Part shown: piece after piece, positions 9,905 to 18,721 of the stretch | Position numbering within the stretch: position 1 is the stretch's first letter | Layout of the letters: each line of letters opens with the position of its first letter | Origin: Janthinobacterium silvisoli | Lineage (GTDB): Bacteria; Pseudomonadota; Gammaproteobacteria; Burkholderiales; Burkholderiaceae_D | Length of the DNA: 64,000 bases | Reading direction: 5' to 3' | NCBI RefSeq assembly: GCF_014200725.1 | Contig: NZ_JACHCL010000007.1 | Span: forward strand, 62,001-126,000 | The notes under the pieces: generated by a model | The model's database searches: none | What the model was told of the DNA's origin: nothing | The model's input: only the letters and a program-made list of their open reading frames with translations | Position numbers and translations under genes: made by a program

Positions 9905-10939
9905 ATGCAAAAAAGCACCGATACCAAGGCGCAGCAGCGCTTGCAAATGGCCGACATTGCGCGCCTGGCTGGCGTGTCGACGTCGACAGTCTCGCGCGCC
10001 CTTAGCGGCAGTCCGCTGGTCAATCAAGAGACCCGCACGCGGGTGATGGAGCTGGCGCGCTCGCTCAATTACTCGATCAATATCGGTGCGCAAAACCTGC
10101 GCCTCAAGCAAAACCGCACGGTGGGCGTGGTGGTGCCGTATGACGCGGCCACGCGCCAGCATCTGTCCGACCCGTTTTTCCTTGGCATGCTGGGCAGCCT
10201 TGCTGACGCGCTGACCGAGCAGGGTTTCGACATGCTGGTGTCGCGCGTGGATGCGGAAACGCTGGACGCGGCGGCCCTGTCGTTCGACAGCGGCCGCGTG
10301 ATCGGCATTATCCTGATCGGCCAGTGGCGCCACCACGACCAGTTGAACCAGCTGGCGGCGCGCCAGGTACCGATTGTTGTGTGGGGCGCGCAGCTGCCGC
10401 AACAGCTGTATTGCACGGTAGGCGGCGACAACGTGGCCGGCGGCCGCCTGGCTACTGAACATTTGCTGACGCAAGGCCGGCGCCGCATCGCTTTTTTTGG
10501 CGACATCAACCTGCCCGAAGTGGCGCAGCGCCACCAGGGGTATCTGGACGCGCTGGCCGCGCACGGTGTCGCGCGCGATGAAGACTTGTATGTGGCCGGT
10601 TCCTTTTTGCCGCAGGGCGGCACGCTGGCAGTGCAGCAATTGCTGGAGCGCGGCCTGGCCTTTGACGCCATCTTTGCCTGCAGCGATTTGCTGGCCATGA
10701 GCGCCATCAGCGCCTTGCGCCAGCACGGCTTGCCGGTACCGGAACAGGTGGCCGTGGTCGGCTACGACGATATCGAACTGGCCGCCTATTTTCACCCACC
10801 GTTAAGCACCGTGCGCCAGCCGATGCGCGCGGCCGGACGGGCACTGGTGTCATCCTTGCTGGCGCTGGTCGATGGTGCTCCGCTGGCATCGCAGCAATTG
10901 CCGACTGAACTCGTGGTGCGTGCGTCGAGCACAAGTTAG
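9905..10939 (+). CDS. suxR: LacI-family regulator of the sucrose locus (SuxR-like)
   Basis: 344-residue repressor-type protein. After a 14-residue leader comes the LacI helix-turn-helix (DIARLAGVSTSTVSRAL) and hinge helix (AQNLRLKQNRT), then a periplasmic-binding-protein-like sensor domain (about 72-340) with the typical TEHLLTQGRRRIAFFG and VAVVGYDDIELA elements. It directly precedes the TonB receptor-amylosucrase-MFS genes, and two LacI-type palindromes lie between it and the receptor gene. The set matches the Xanthomonas sux locus, hence the symbol; effector identity (sucrose or a derivative) is inferred from neighbours. The ATG at 9905 is the first that gives a normal N-terminus. Confidence 0.85.
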   Translation: MQKSTDTKAQQRLQMADIARLAGVSTSTVSRALSGSPLVNQETRTRVMELARSLNYSINIGAQNLRLKQNRTVGVVVPYDAATRQHLSDPFFLGMLGSLADALTEQGFDMLVSRVDAETLDAAALSFDSGRVIGIILIGQWRHHDQLNQLAARQVPIVVWGAQLPQQLYCTVGGDNVAGGRLATEHLLTQGRRRIAFFGDINLPEVAQRHQGYLDALAAHGVARDEDLYVAGSFLPQGGTLAVQQLLERGLAFDAIFACSDLLAMSAISALRQHGLPVPEQVAVVGYDDIELAAYFHPPLSTVRQPMRAAGRALVSSLLALVDGAPLASQQLPTELVVRASSTS

Positions 10940-10942
10940 TCG

Positions 10943-10958
10943 TTGCAACCGATTGCAA
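10943..10958. promoter_or_regulatory. LacI-type operator O1
   Basis: TTGCAACCGATTGCAA is a 16-bp palindrome with one mismatched pair and fits the central-CG operator pattern of LacI/GalR regulators. It lies three bases past the stop codon of the lacI-type gene, far upstream of the receptor promoter, and is 158 bp centre-to-centre from O2. Confidence 0.7.
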
Positions 10959-10980
10959 TAAATCTCAAATTTCTCCGATA

Positions 10981-11007
10981 TTTTCATGCTGCATCGCAGC
11001 ATGAAAA
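10981..11007. repeat. Perfect 12-bp inverted repeat between O1 and O2
   Basis: TTTTCATGCTGC and GCAGCATGAAAA separated by ATC. As RNA it would form a long hairpin on either strand, but the A/T runs are inside the stem ends rather than after it, so it is an imperfect terminator for the lacI-type gene and could equally be a protein-binding site. Confidence 0.55.
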
Positions 11008-11059
11008 CCTTGCCATTTCCCGCAAGCGATCATATTTTCCCTAGGTAAATTGCCGAAGT

Positions 11060-11080
11060 TTTGCGTAAAAACAACGCAAA
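11060..11080. promoter_or_regulatory. 7-bp inverted repeat (TTTGCGT / ACGCAAA) upstream of the receptor gene
   Basis: Two perfect 7-bp arms with a 7-bp A-rich spacer, 22 bases before operator O2. Arm size and spacing suit a dimeric regulator other than the LacI protein. Unverified. Confidence 0.3.
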
Positions 11081-11101
11081 TCACATGTTGCGGCGCTTAT
11101 A

Positions 11102-11139
11102 TGCAATCGATTGCAATAAATTTCCATTCGTTGAATAAT
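11102..11139 (+). promoter_or_regulatory. LacI-type operator O2 overlapping the probable promoter of the receptor gene
   Basis: TGCAATCGATTGCA (11102-11115) is a perfect 14-bp palindrome. Its right half supplies a -35-like TTGCAA (11110-11115), followed after 18 bp by AATAAT (11134-11139) as a possible -10. A repressor bound here would block polymerase. The receptor start codon is about 95 bases further on, with GGAG ahead of it. Confidence 0.6.
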
Positions 11140-11234
11140 GGCATACCTGTTCAGCGTGTGCGCCCGGTGCGTAACGGACTGGACTGATAACAGAGGCCGC
11201 CATGATGCGGCCGCGCACAACAACGGAGACAAAG

Positions 11235-13562
11235 ATGGACACACGTATTGCCAAACTTGGCTGCATGGCCGCGGCCGTCGCAGTCGCGATGCTGCAAATG
11301 GGCGCCGCACAGGCGCAGCAAACTACCGACACCTCTTCAGCCGCCACGCCAGCCGCCCCGGCTGCACCCGCCGATGGCCTGAACCTGGAAAGAGTCGTTG
11401 TCACCGGCACGGCCGTGGGCGCATCGAAAATGAAGTCCAGTAATTCGGTCAGCACCATGGAACTCGACACCATCCTCAACAACGCCCCCACCAGTGCAGC
11501 GGAAGTCTTGCGGGCCGTGCCAGGCTTGCGTGCCGAGTCGTCGGGCGGCGAGGGCAATGCGAATATCACGGTGCGCGGCTTGCCGATTTCAGCGGGCGGT
11601 TCGCGCTACGTGCAAATGCAGGAAGACGGCTTGCCAGTGCTGCAGTTTGGCGACTTCAATTTCGCCACGCCCGACAGCTTCGTCAAGATCGATGGCACGC
11701 TTGATCACCTGGAAGTGGTGCGCGGCGGCGCCGCCTCGACCCTGGCGACCAACTCGCCGGGCGGCATCATCAACTTCATCAGCAAGAATGGCCAGGACAA
11801 GGGCGGCAGCATCGGCATCAGCCGTGGCGTCGGCTACGATGAAACACGCGTCGACTTCGATTACGGTGGCCAGATTTTCGACCGCACCCGCTACTTTATC
11901 GGCGGCTCCTATCGTACCGGCGAAGGCATCCGCCATACGGGCGTGAACAGCGAAGATGGCGGCCAGGTGCGCGGCAATATCACGCATGAATTCGACAACG
12001 GTTTTGTGCGTGTCTCGTTCAAGCACCTGGATGACAAATCGCCGACTGCACTGCCCGTGCCGGTGCAGGTGACGAATGGCCAGATTTCCACCATCCCCGG
12101 CATCGATCCGCGCACGGCCAGCTTTTATTCGCCGTACTGGGTACCGGACGTGGTGCTGAACAAGGACAACAGCCATAGCGCCACCAATGTCAACGATGGA
12201 CTGCGAGTGCGCAGTGATTCGATCGGCCTGGAATCGTCATTCAATCTGGGCAATGGCTGGAAGCTCAGCGAAAACTTCCGCACCTCGCAAAACTCGGGCC
12301 GCTTCACGGGCATCTTCGCCGGCGATAACGGCCAGGTCGGAAACTACGTTTTTGCCAGCGGACCGAACACAGGCCAGGCCTACAATGGCCGTGCGTTTTC
12401 TGCCGTGGTGTTCAACACCTCGATCGACAAGGCGGGCAATACCCTGAGCGACACCAAGCTGGCCAAGACATTCGAGGTCAGCGGCGGCAAGCTGACCACC
12501 ACCGCCGGCCTGTATCTGTCGGACCAGAAGCTGGGACTGACCTGGAACTTCAACCAGTATTTAATGCAGGCGACGGGCGACAAACCTGCGCTGCTGCAAA
12601 CGGCCAGCGCCACGCCAGGCCTGGAAGGCCCGGCGTTTGGCGCCTGCTGCTCGCGCGCCATCGATGTCGATTACAAGACCACTTCGCCGTATTTGAACCT
12701 GGGGTGGGAAAGCGGCCCGCTGAACTTTGACGCCAGCGTGCGCCAGGACCGCCAGCGCGCCAGCGGCACGGCCAATATGGCCACTGCCAATGCCAGCGGC
12801 GCTTTGCAGTATCAGCCTGGCACGGTGGAACGCGTCGATTATTCGCTCAACCACACTTCGTATTCGGTGGGCGGCAATTACCAGTTGCAGAAAAACCTGG
12901 CTGTATTTGCCCGCGTCAGCGAAGGCGTGGCCTTCAATGCCGACCGCATCCTGTTCGGCACGCCGCTCGACGGCACCGCGCCCGTCAACATCAACACCGT
13001 CAAGCAAATCGAAGGTGGCGTGAAATGGCGCCAGGGTCCGCTCAGCGCTTTCGTGACCGTGTTCCAGGCGAAGACCAAGGAAAGCAATTACGAAGCGACC
13101 ACCCAGATCACCACTGCCAACGATTACGACGCCAAGGGCGTGGAACTGGAAACGGCGTATAGCGCCGGCGCCTTCCACATCACGGGTGGCCTGACCTACA
13201 CCCATGCGCGCATCACGGGCACTGCCCCTGGCGATGAGTCGGTGATCGGCAATAGCCCACGGCGCCAGGCGCCTGTGGTGTATCAGCTGGCGCCGACCTA
13301 TGAAATGGGCAACGCTACCTTCGGCGCCACCTATATCGGCACGGGCAAATCGTGGGGCGACGATGCGCATACCATCATCCTGCCCGCCTACCAGGTGCTG
13401 AACGCCTTCATCAATTACCAGATCACGCCGCAAACCCAGGTCTCGCTGAGCGCCAATAACCTGCTCGACAAGATCGGCTACACGGAAGTGGAAAGCGATG
13501 GCCATGCGGCGCGTTCGATCACGGGCCGTTCCGCCAAGATCAGCCTCAAATACACGTTTTAA
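11235..13562 (+). CDS. suxA: TonB-dependent outer-membrane receptor (SuxA-like)
   Basis: 775-residue receptor. Signal peptide (about 1-30, ending GAAQA), an Ala/Pro-rich linker, a TonB-box-like LERVVVTG, then the plug (VLRAVPGLRAESSGG, NITVRGLPI, EVVRGGAASTLATNSPGG) and a 22-strand-type barrel ending in an aromatic residue (ISLKYTF), as outer-membrane assembly requires. The ATG at 11235 has GGAG upstream. It is the first gene of a receptor-amylosucrase-carrier run behind a LacI regulator, so it likely carries sucrose or a related glucoside across the outer membrane using TonB energy. A vicinal cysteine pair (GACCSR) lies in a predicted outer loop. Confidence 0.88.
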   Translation: MDTRIAKLGCMAAAVAVAMLQMGAAQAQQTTDTSSAATPAAPAAPADGLNLERVVVTGTAVGASKMKSSNSVSTMELDTILNNAPTSAAEVLRAVPGLRAESSGGEGNANITVRGLPISAGGSRYVQMQEDGLPVLQFGDFNFATPDSFVKIDGTLDHLEVVRGGAASTLATNSPGGIINFISKNGQDKGGSIGISRGVGYDETRVDFDYGGQIFDRTRYFIGGSYRTGEGIRHTGVNSEDGGQVRGNITHEFDNGFVRVSFKHLDDKSPTALPVPVQVTNGQISTIPGIDPRTASFYSPYWVPDVVLNKDNSHSATNVNDGLRVRSDSIGLESSFNLGNGWKLSENFRTSQNSGRFTGIFAGDNGQVGNYVFASGPNTGQAYNGRAFSAVVFNTSIDKAGNTLSDTKLAKTFEVSGGKLTTTAGLYLSDQKLGLTWNFNQYLMQATGDKPALLQTASATPGLEGPAFGACCSRAIDVDYKTTSPYLNLGWESGPLNFDASVRQDRQRASGTANMATANASGALQYQPGTVERVDYSLNHTSYSVGGNYQLQKNLAVFARVSEGVAFNADRILFGTPLDGTAPVNINTVKQIEGGVKWRQGPLSAFVTVFQAKTKESNYEATTQITTANDYDAKGVELETAYSAGAFHITGGLTYTHARITGTAPGDESVIGNSPRRQAPVVYQLAPTYEMGNATFGATYIGTGKSWGDDAHTIILPAYQVLNAFINYQITPQTQVSLSANNLLDKIGYTEVESDGHAARSITGRSAKISLKYTF

Positions 13563-13600
13563 CCGCTGTTTTAAACCCTGTTTTACACTGGATCGTATCT

Positions 13601-15469
13601 ATGATGTCTGACCTGACGCCGCTTGAGCGTTTGCTGGAGCACCTGCCCACCGAGTTGCGCGCCGAGGCGGCGCGCCGCTATGCGCGGCACGAGACTGTGC
13701 TGTTCGAGCGCCTGGCGCGGCTGTATGGTGGCCGCCGCGATTTTCTGCCCTGGTTTTGCGACCTGATGGAAAACCTGGGCCGCTTGCATGCGGCCCGTCC
13801 GGCGGCGCTGCTGCAGCTGGACGCCGAACGGCTGCAGCAGCCAGACTGGTTTGCCAGCCAGTCCATGCTGGGCTACAGCACGTATGTGCAGCGCTTTGGC
13901 GGCAGCCTCAATGGCGTAGCAGGGCGGATTGCCCATTTGCGTGAGTTGGGTGTGACTTATCTGCATCTGCTGCCATTCCTGCGCCCCCGTGCCGGTGAAA
14001 GCGATGGCGGTTTTGCCGTGGCCAGTTTCGATGAAGTCGATCCTGAACTTGGCAGCAATGCCGACCTGGAAGCACTGACGGCGCAACTGCGTGCAGCCGG
14101 CATCAGCCTGTGTTCAGACCTGATTTTGAACCACGTGGCTGACGACCATGCGTGGGCGCTGGGCGCAAAAAATGGCGATCCGCTGCTGCGCGAATTCTTC
14201 CACACCTACCCCGACCGCGATATGCCGGACCGCTACGAAGCGACTATGGGGCAGATATTCCCGCAGGCGGCGCCCGGCAATTTCACGTTTGATCCATCCT
14301 TGCAGCGCTGGGTCTGGACCACGTTTTACCCGTATCAATGGGATTTGAACTACGCCAATCCCGCCGTGTTCACGGCCATGATGTGCGCCATGCTGGGCCT
14401 GGCCAACCGCGGCGTGGAAGTGTTCCGCCTCGATTCCACTGCTTTCTTGTGGAAGCGCGAGGGCACCGATTGCATGAACCAGCCGGAAGCCCATTGGCTG
14501 CTGCAGGCGATGCGCGCCATCATCGACATCGTCGCGCCGGGCGTGTTGATGAAGGCCGAAGCCATCGTGGCGACGCCGAAACTGCCCGCGTATTTTGGTA
14601 GCGAGGGTAACGGTGGCGCACCTGAATGTCACATCGCTTACCACAGCAGCCTGATGGCGGCGGGCTGGGGCGCGCTGGCCGAGCAGAATACGGACTTGCT
14701 GCGCGAGGTGGTGCGCGCCACGCCGCCATTGCCGCCATCGGCATGCTGGCTCAGTTATGTGCGCTGCCACGACGACATCGGCTGGAACGTGCTGCTCAAT
14801 GAAGCGGGAACCGATGGCCCGGCGCGCCTGGCACGCATCGCCAGCTTTTTCGCGGGCGCCAATGGCAGTTATGCGCGCGGAGACGCCTTCCAGAGCAGCA
14901 GCTTGGATAAGGCGCATGGCAGCAATGGCATGGCCGCTTCCTTGAGCGGCCTGGAAAGCGCGGCCGATACGCAGCAGACCGAGCTGGCGCTGCGCCGCCT
15001 GCTGCTGCTGCATGGCCTGGCCCTCAGTTTCGGCGCCTTGCCGATGCTGTATATGGGCGATGAACTGGGCATGACCAACGACTATTCCTATATCAAGCGA
15101 CCCGACCGCGCGATGGATAGCCGCTGGCTGCAGCGCCCACCGTTTGACGACAGCCTGCTGGCCCTGCGCCACGACAGGGACAGCGTCACGGGACGATTAT
15201 TTTCAGGCCTGCGCCAGTTGATCGCCTTGCGCAGCCGTCACGAGGCGCTGGCCGCCGATGCGCCGCGTAGCTTGCTGCCTTCCAGCGATGGCGCCGTGCT
15301 GGCACTGATGCGCGGGCCGGACTTTCTGAACCTCAGTAATTTCAGCGGCCATGATGCGGCCTTCGAGCTACCTGCAGGCCGCTGGCGCGATGGCATCAGC
15401 GGTGCTGAATTGTCTGGCAAGGTGAGTCTTCCATCATGGGCTATGCTGTGGCTTGAGCGTACCGTTTAA
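13601..15469 (+). CDS. suxB: Amylosucrase / sucrose hydrolase (GH13 subfamily 4)
   Basis: 622-residue cytoplasmic GH13 enzyme that uses sucrose as glucosyl donor. It is co-linear with Neisseria amylosucrase: helical N-terminal domain (1-90), (beta/alpha)8 barrel and a beta domain at the end. Catalytic residues by alignment are nucleophile Asp278 (RLDST), acid/base Glu320 (KAEAI) and transition-state Asp391 in CHDDIGW. By my from-memory alignment the Neisseria acceptor-site Arg226 is Gly217 here (TMGQIF), so polymer synthesis may be weak and hydrolysis stronger. Second gene of the locus, 38 bases after the receptor; next gene follows after 15 bases. It would split imported sucrose to fructose plus glucan or glucose. 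Confidence 0.9.
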   Translation: MMSDLTPLERLLEHLPTELRAEAARRYARHETVLFERLARLYGGRRDFLPWFCDLMENLGRLHAARPAALLQLDAERLQQPDWFASQSMLGYSTYVQRFGGSLNGVAGRIAHLRELGVTYLHLLPFLRPRAGESDGGFAVASFDEVDPELGSNADLEALTAQLRAAGISLCSDLILNHVADDHAWALGAKNGDPLLREFFHTYPDRDMPDRYEATMGQIFPQAAPGNFTFDPSLQRWVWTTFYPYQWDLNYANPAVFTAMMCAMLGLANRGVEVFRLDSTAFLWKREGTDCMNQPEAHWLLQAMRAIIDIVAPGVLMKAEAIVATPKLPAYFGSEGNGGAPECHIAYHSSLMAAGWGALAEQNTDLLREVVRATPPLPPSACWLSYVRCHDDIGWNVLLNEAGTDGPARLARIASFFAGANGSYARGDAFQSSSLDKAHGSNGMAASLSGLESAADTQQTELALRRLLLLHGLALSFGALPMLYMGDELGMTNDYSYIKRPDRAMDSRWLQRPPFDDSLLALRHDRDSVTGRLFSGLRQLIALRSRHEALAADAPRSLLPSSDGAVLALMRGPDFLNLSNFSGHDAAFELPAGRWRDGISGAELSGKVSLPSWAMLWLERTV

Positions 15470-15484
15470 TTTATCGGGAACCAT

Positions 15485-16822
15485 ATGAGCGCCAAGGGAT
15501 ATACGACGACGCTGCACAAACCGCAGTTGTCGTTCTGGCAGATCGTCAATATGAACATCGGGTTTTTCGGCATCCAGTTCAGCTTTGGCCTGCAGCAAAG
15601 CAGCATGAGCCCGATCTACAACTACCTGGGCGCCGATGCGGCCAGCTTGCCCTATCTGTGGCTGGCCGGTCCCATGACCGGCTTGCTGGTGCAGCCTATT
15701 ATCGGCGCCATGAGCGACCGTACCGTGACGCGCTGGGGGCGGCGCACGCCATACTTTTTGATCGGCGCCATCCTGTGCAGCCTCGGCTTGCTGGCCATGC
15801 CTTTCAGCCCGACCCTGTGGATGGCGGCCAGCCTGCTGTGGATACTCGATGCAGCCAACAATGTGACGATGGAGCCATACCGCGCTTTCGTCAGCGACAA
15901 GCTCGATAAAAAACAGCATTCGCTCGGCTTCCTGACCCAGAGCGCTTTCACGGGCCTGGGGCAGACGCTGGCTTATCTGACACCGTCATTATTGGTCTTG
16001 TTCGGCATGAACAAGGATGCCGTCAACAGCAGCCATATACCGCACATCGTGATTGTCGCCTTCATGATAGGCGCCTTCTTTTCCATCGCCTCGGTGCTGT
16101 GGACCTTGAAGACCACGCCCGAACACCCGTTGACGCCTGGCGAGCTGCAAGAGATACGCGCGCGGCCACCAGGCTGGCGCCATATGCTGGGCGATATCGT
16201 GCTAGCCGTGCGCGAAATGCCGCCGACCATGAAGCAGCTGGCAGTCGTGAAATTGTTCCAGTGGTATGCGCTGTTTTGCTATTGGCAGTACATCACCCTG
16301 TCGCTGTCGACCACCATGTTCCACACCACCGATCCCGCTTCGCAGGGTTTTCGCGATGCGGGTTTGCTGACAGGGCAGGTGGGGGCGTTCTATAACTTCA
16401 TCGCCTTTATCGCGGCCTTTGCGCTGGTGCCATTTACGCGCCGTTTCGGCCCGAAGATCATGCACAGCATCTGCCTGACGGCGGCCGGCGCGGGCATGCT
16501 ATGCCTGCCGCTGATCCATAGCGAAGCGCTGCTGCTGATACCGATGGTAGGCATCGGCCTGGCCTGGGCCAGCATCATGGGTAATCCCTACATTATGCTG
16601 GCGGGCAGCATACCGCCCGAGCGCACGGGCGTGTACATGGGCATCTTCAATATGTTTATCGTGATCCCGATGATCATCCAGATCTTTACCTTGCCGCTGT
16701 ATTACCACAGCTGGCTGGGCGGCAATCCGGAAAACGTGATCCGCCTGGCGGGGGCGTTGCTGCTGTGCGCCGCGGTGGCGGTGCTGTTTGTCAAGCTGAA
16801 GGCGGCAGCACAGCGGGCGTAA
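15485..16822 (+). CDS. suxC: MFS sugar carrier (SuxC-like, SUT/SLC45-type)
   Basis: 445-residue inner-membrane protein with 12 predicted helices. The N-terminal half has [19 protein letters not shown] and [13 protein letters not shown], the loop signature shared by plant sucrose transporters, SLC45 and related bacterial carriers. ATG at 15485 with a GGGA ribosome site, 15 bases after the amylosucrase stop, so the two are probably translated from one message. It would bring sucrose from periplasm to cytoplasm by proton symport; the sugar is inferred from its neighbours. A bidirectional terminator starts at its stop codon. Confidence 0.87.
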   Translation: MSAKGYTTTLHKPQLSFWQIVNMNIGFFGIQFSFGLQQSSMSPIYNYLGADAASLPYLWLAGPMTGLLVQPIIGAMSDRTVTRWGRRTPYFLIGAILCSLGLLAMPFSPTLWMAASLLWILDAANNVTMEPYRAFVSDKLDKKQHSLGFLTQSAFTGLGQTLAYLTPSLLVLFGMNKDAVNSSHIPHIVIVAFMIGAFFSIASVLWTLKTTPEHPLTPGELQEIRARPPGWRHMLGDIVLAVREMPPTMKQLAVVKLFQWYALFCYWQYITLSLSTTMFHTTDPASQGFRDAGLLTGQVGAFYNFIAFIAAFALVPFTRRFGPKIMHSICLTAAGAGMLCLPLIHSEALLLIPMVGIGLAWASIMGNPYIMLAGSIPPERTGVYMGIFNMFIVIPMIIQIFTLPLYYHSWLGGNPENVIRLAGALLLCAAVAVLFVKLKAAAQRA

Positions 16823-16849
16823 AAAAAACCGGCTTGAAGCCGGTTTTTT
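16823..16849. terminator. Bidirectional terminator between suxC and bfr
   Basis: Hairpin with stem (A)6CCGGCT / AGCCGG(T)6 and a TGA loop. The A and T runs flank the GC core, so it can stop transcripts from both sides, serving the sugar locus on the plus strand and bacterioferritin on the minus strand. Confidence 0.85.
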
Positions 16850-16873
16850 CTGTGCATCGGACAGGCGCGGGGA

Positions 16874-17350
16874 TTATTCCTCGACAGCCATCTGGCTTTG
16901 CAGGTAGTTCTGGATGCCGACTTTGGCGATCAGGTCGATCTGCGTTTCGAGCCAGTCGATATGCTCTTCCGTGTCTTCCAGGATCATCAGGAACAGGTCG
17001 CGCGAAACATAGTCGCCTGCTTTTTCGCAGGTGGCGATGCCTTCCTTGACGGTGACGTGCGCGGCGCGTTCCAGTTTCAGATCGCATTCCAGGATTTCTG
17101 GCGTGTTTTCACCGATCAGCAGCTTGTGCAGCGCTTGCAGGTTAGGCAGGCCGTCGAGCATCAGGATGCGGTCGATCAGTTTGTCGGCGTGCTTCATCTC
17201 GCCGATCGATTCTTCGTACTCTTTCTTGCCCAGTTTTTCCAGGCCCCAGTGCTTGTACATGCGTGCATGCAGGAAGTACTGGTTGATGGCGGACAGTTCG
17301 TTGGTGAGCTGTGCGTTGAGCAAGCGGATGACTTCTTTATCGCCCTTCAT
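16874..17350 (-). CDS. bfr: Bacterioferritin
   Basis: 158-residue four-helix iron-storage protein; 24 copies form a shell that oxidises Fe(II) and stores ferric mineral. The start [15 protein letters not shown] is typical. Ferroxidase ligands Glu18, Glu51 and His54 and the haem-ligand Met52 (GEMKHAD) are present, as is [12 protein letters not shown] with the second-half ligands. The ATG at 17350 has an AAGGAAA site; the much longer in-frame extension upstream lacks family similarity and is not used. A ferredoxin of the Bfd type, which helps release iron from Bfr in relatives, is encoded 2 kb away at 19444-19659. Confidence 0.96.
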   Translation of the reverse strand: MKGDKEVIRLLNAQLTNELSAINQYFLHARMYKHWGLEKLGKKEYEESIGEMKHADKLIDRILMLDGLPNLQALHKLLIGENTPEILECDLKLERAAHVTVKEGIATCEKAGDYVSRDLFLMILEDTEEHIDWLETQIDLIAKVGIQNYLQSQMAVEE

Positions 17351-17756
17351 GGGATTTCCTTTGTTCTGTGCTGCGTTCGATGATGAAACCGGCTGCTGTG
17401 GCGGCCGCTGCTGGGTGGCGCATGGGCTGCCTGGCGGCGCATTCCACGCCGGTCTCGCTATGCCCGCATCATAACGCAAAATCTTGCGCGTTTTTGATCT
17501 AAAACGACGATTTTCCGTCTTTTTAACGTAAATAACGTGCGAATAAAACCCATTCTCAAGTAGTTCGCCACATTTCACGAATTTAAATTTGTTAAAGAAA
17601 ATGAGGGATATTCTCATTTGCGTTTATAACAACTTCCTGGCAATGTTTTGCCCTATTCACGCTGCCGATAAATGCGAATCGTTACCATTTTCTGTGTTTG
17701 CAGCAGGCTCCGCGATGCGATAATCACAGGGCGATTTTTCTACAAAGGATAGCAAG
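17351..17756. promoter_or_regulatory. Divergent promoter region bfr / piuC with two Fur-like sites
   Basis: The 406-base gap has no gene. Positions 17599-17619 hold AAATGAG/CTCATTT arms around GGATATT, and 17671-17689 hold AATGCGAATCGTTACCATT; both resemble Fur boxes, the second being well placed (about 70 bases) before the PiuC-type gene. The 17470-17560 part is AT-rich with runs of T. Iron control is an inference from these sites and from the flanking genes. Confidence 0.45.
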
Positions 17757-18437
17757 ATGATGCTGCATATTCCTGGCGTGCTCACGCCAGAGCAGGTGAC
17801 GCAATTTCGCCAGCGCCTGGCGCAGACGGACTGGGTCGATGGCCGCGCCAGCGTCGGTGCGCAAGGGGCGCAGGTCAAGCGCAACCGTCAGTTGGCGGAA
17901 GGTTCGCCGCTGGCGCTGGAGCTGGGCGAGACCGTCAGCCGCGCCTTGCTGGCCAACCCGCTGTTTTTTGCCGCCGTGCTGCCGCTGCGCATCCTGCCGC
18001 CATTCTTCAACAGCTATTCGGGCGGCGAACATTATGGCTTGCATATCGATGGCGCCATCCGCACGCCGAAAGGCGGCATGCAATCGATGCGCGCCGATGT
18101 CTCGTCGACCCTGTTCCTCAGCGAACCGGACGAATATGAAGGCGGCGAACTGGTGGTGGTCGATTCCTACGGCACGCATGAAGTCAAGCTGCCGGCCGGC
18201 GACCTGATCGTCTACCCGTCGAGCAGCGTGCACAAGGTGCTGCCCGTCACCAGCGGTGAACGTATCTGCTCTTTCCTGTGGACCCAAAGCATGGTGCGCG
18301 ATGACTGGAAACGCTCGATGCTGTTTGAGCTGGACCAGAATATCCAGCAGGTGCGAGGCGCACATGGCGATTCGGAGGCGACGGTGGGACTGACCGGCCA
18401 CTACCATAATCTCTTACGCATGTGGGCGGAGCTGTAA
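17757..18437 (+). CDS. piuC: PKHD-type Fe(II)/2-oxoglutarate dioxygenase (PiuC/YbiX-like)
   Basis: 226-residue prolyl-4-hydroxylase-fold enzyme. Fe ligands are His96 and Asp98 (GLHIDGA) and His159 (SSVHKVLPV), with Arg169 in SGERICSF as the 2-oxoglutarate carboxylate partner. The family is usually linked to TonB-dependent siderophore receptors and Fur control; its physiological substrate is not known. Two ATG codons in tandem open the gene after AAGGAT. No receptor gene lies next to it here, only bfr (divergent) and the TonB/Bfd genes, so the iron link rests on context and Fur-like sites. Confidence 0.92.
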   Translation: MMLHIPGVLTPEQVTQFRQRLAQTDWVDGRASVGAQGAQVKRNRQLAEGSPLALELGETVSRALLANPLFFAAVLPLRILPPFFNSYSGGEHYGLHIDGAIRTPKGGMQSMRADVSSTLFLSEPDEYEGGELVVVDSYGTHEVKLPAGDLIVYPSSSVHKVLPVTSGERICSFLWTQSMVRDDWKRSMLFELDQNIQQVRGAHGDSEATVGLTGHYHNLLRMWAEL

Positions 18438-18438
18438 G

Positions 18439-18521
18439 GTGTAACGTGCATGGCGGCGTTGCTTAGGCTCGCCGTACATTCGTACTGTCTTCGCCGTCGC
18501 GCCTTGCCCTGCGCGTTACAC
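18439..18521. repeat. Possible interspersed repeat with inverted ends GTGTAACG / CGTTACAC
   Basis: An 83-bp GC-rich block between piuC and the tonB terminator. Its outer 11 bases are an inverted repeat with one mismatch (GTGTAACGTGC against GCGCGTTACAC) and a smaller CGTAC/GTAC inversion lies inside. It has no coding potential and resembles short intergenic elements seen in this bacterial group, but only one copy is in the window, so repetition is not shown. Confidence 0.4.
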
Positions 18522-18546
18522 GATACAGCTCAAAAATACGTAGGCA

Positions 18547-18589
18547 AAAAAAAGTCTGCCGGGCCCGGGGATGTAGGCTGGCAGACTTG
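18547..18589 (-). terminator. Terminator of the bfd-tonB operon
   Basis: Perfect 9-bp stem AAGTCTGCC / GGCAGACTT (18553-18561 with 18581-18589) and a U run on the minus strand. It is 130 bases beyond the tonB stop; an extra 8-bp hairpin (18692-18709) immediately after the stop lacks a U run. Confidence 0.6.
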
Positions 18590-18721
18590 AAACAAGCAAA
18601 TCGCTTGACAAAAACAGGTACGAAAACAGGGCGTAAAAAAGCAAGCAGGGCACAATGAGGTGCAATGCTTGCGGGCTGGCTGGGCGGTTGGGCCACCAGA
18701 ACTGGTGGCGGCGCTTTTAGG

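Noticed and set aside
16874..17617. Extended 247-codon version of bacterioferritin
   Set aside because: The extra N-terminus has no similarity and lies in the AT-rich promoter. The family start MKGDKEV fits 17350.
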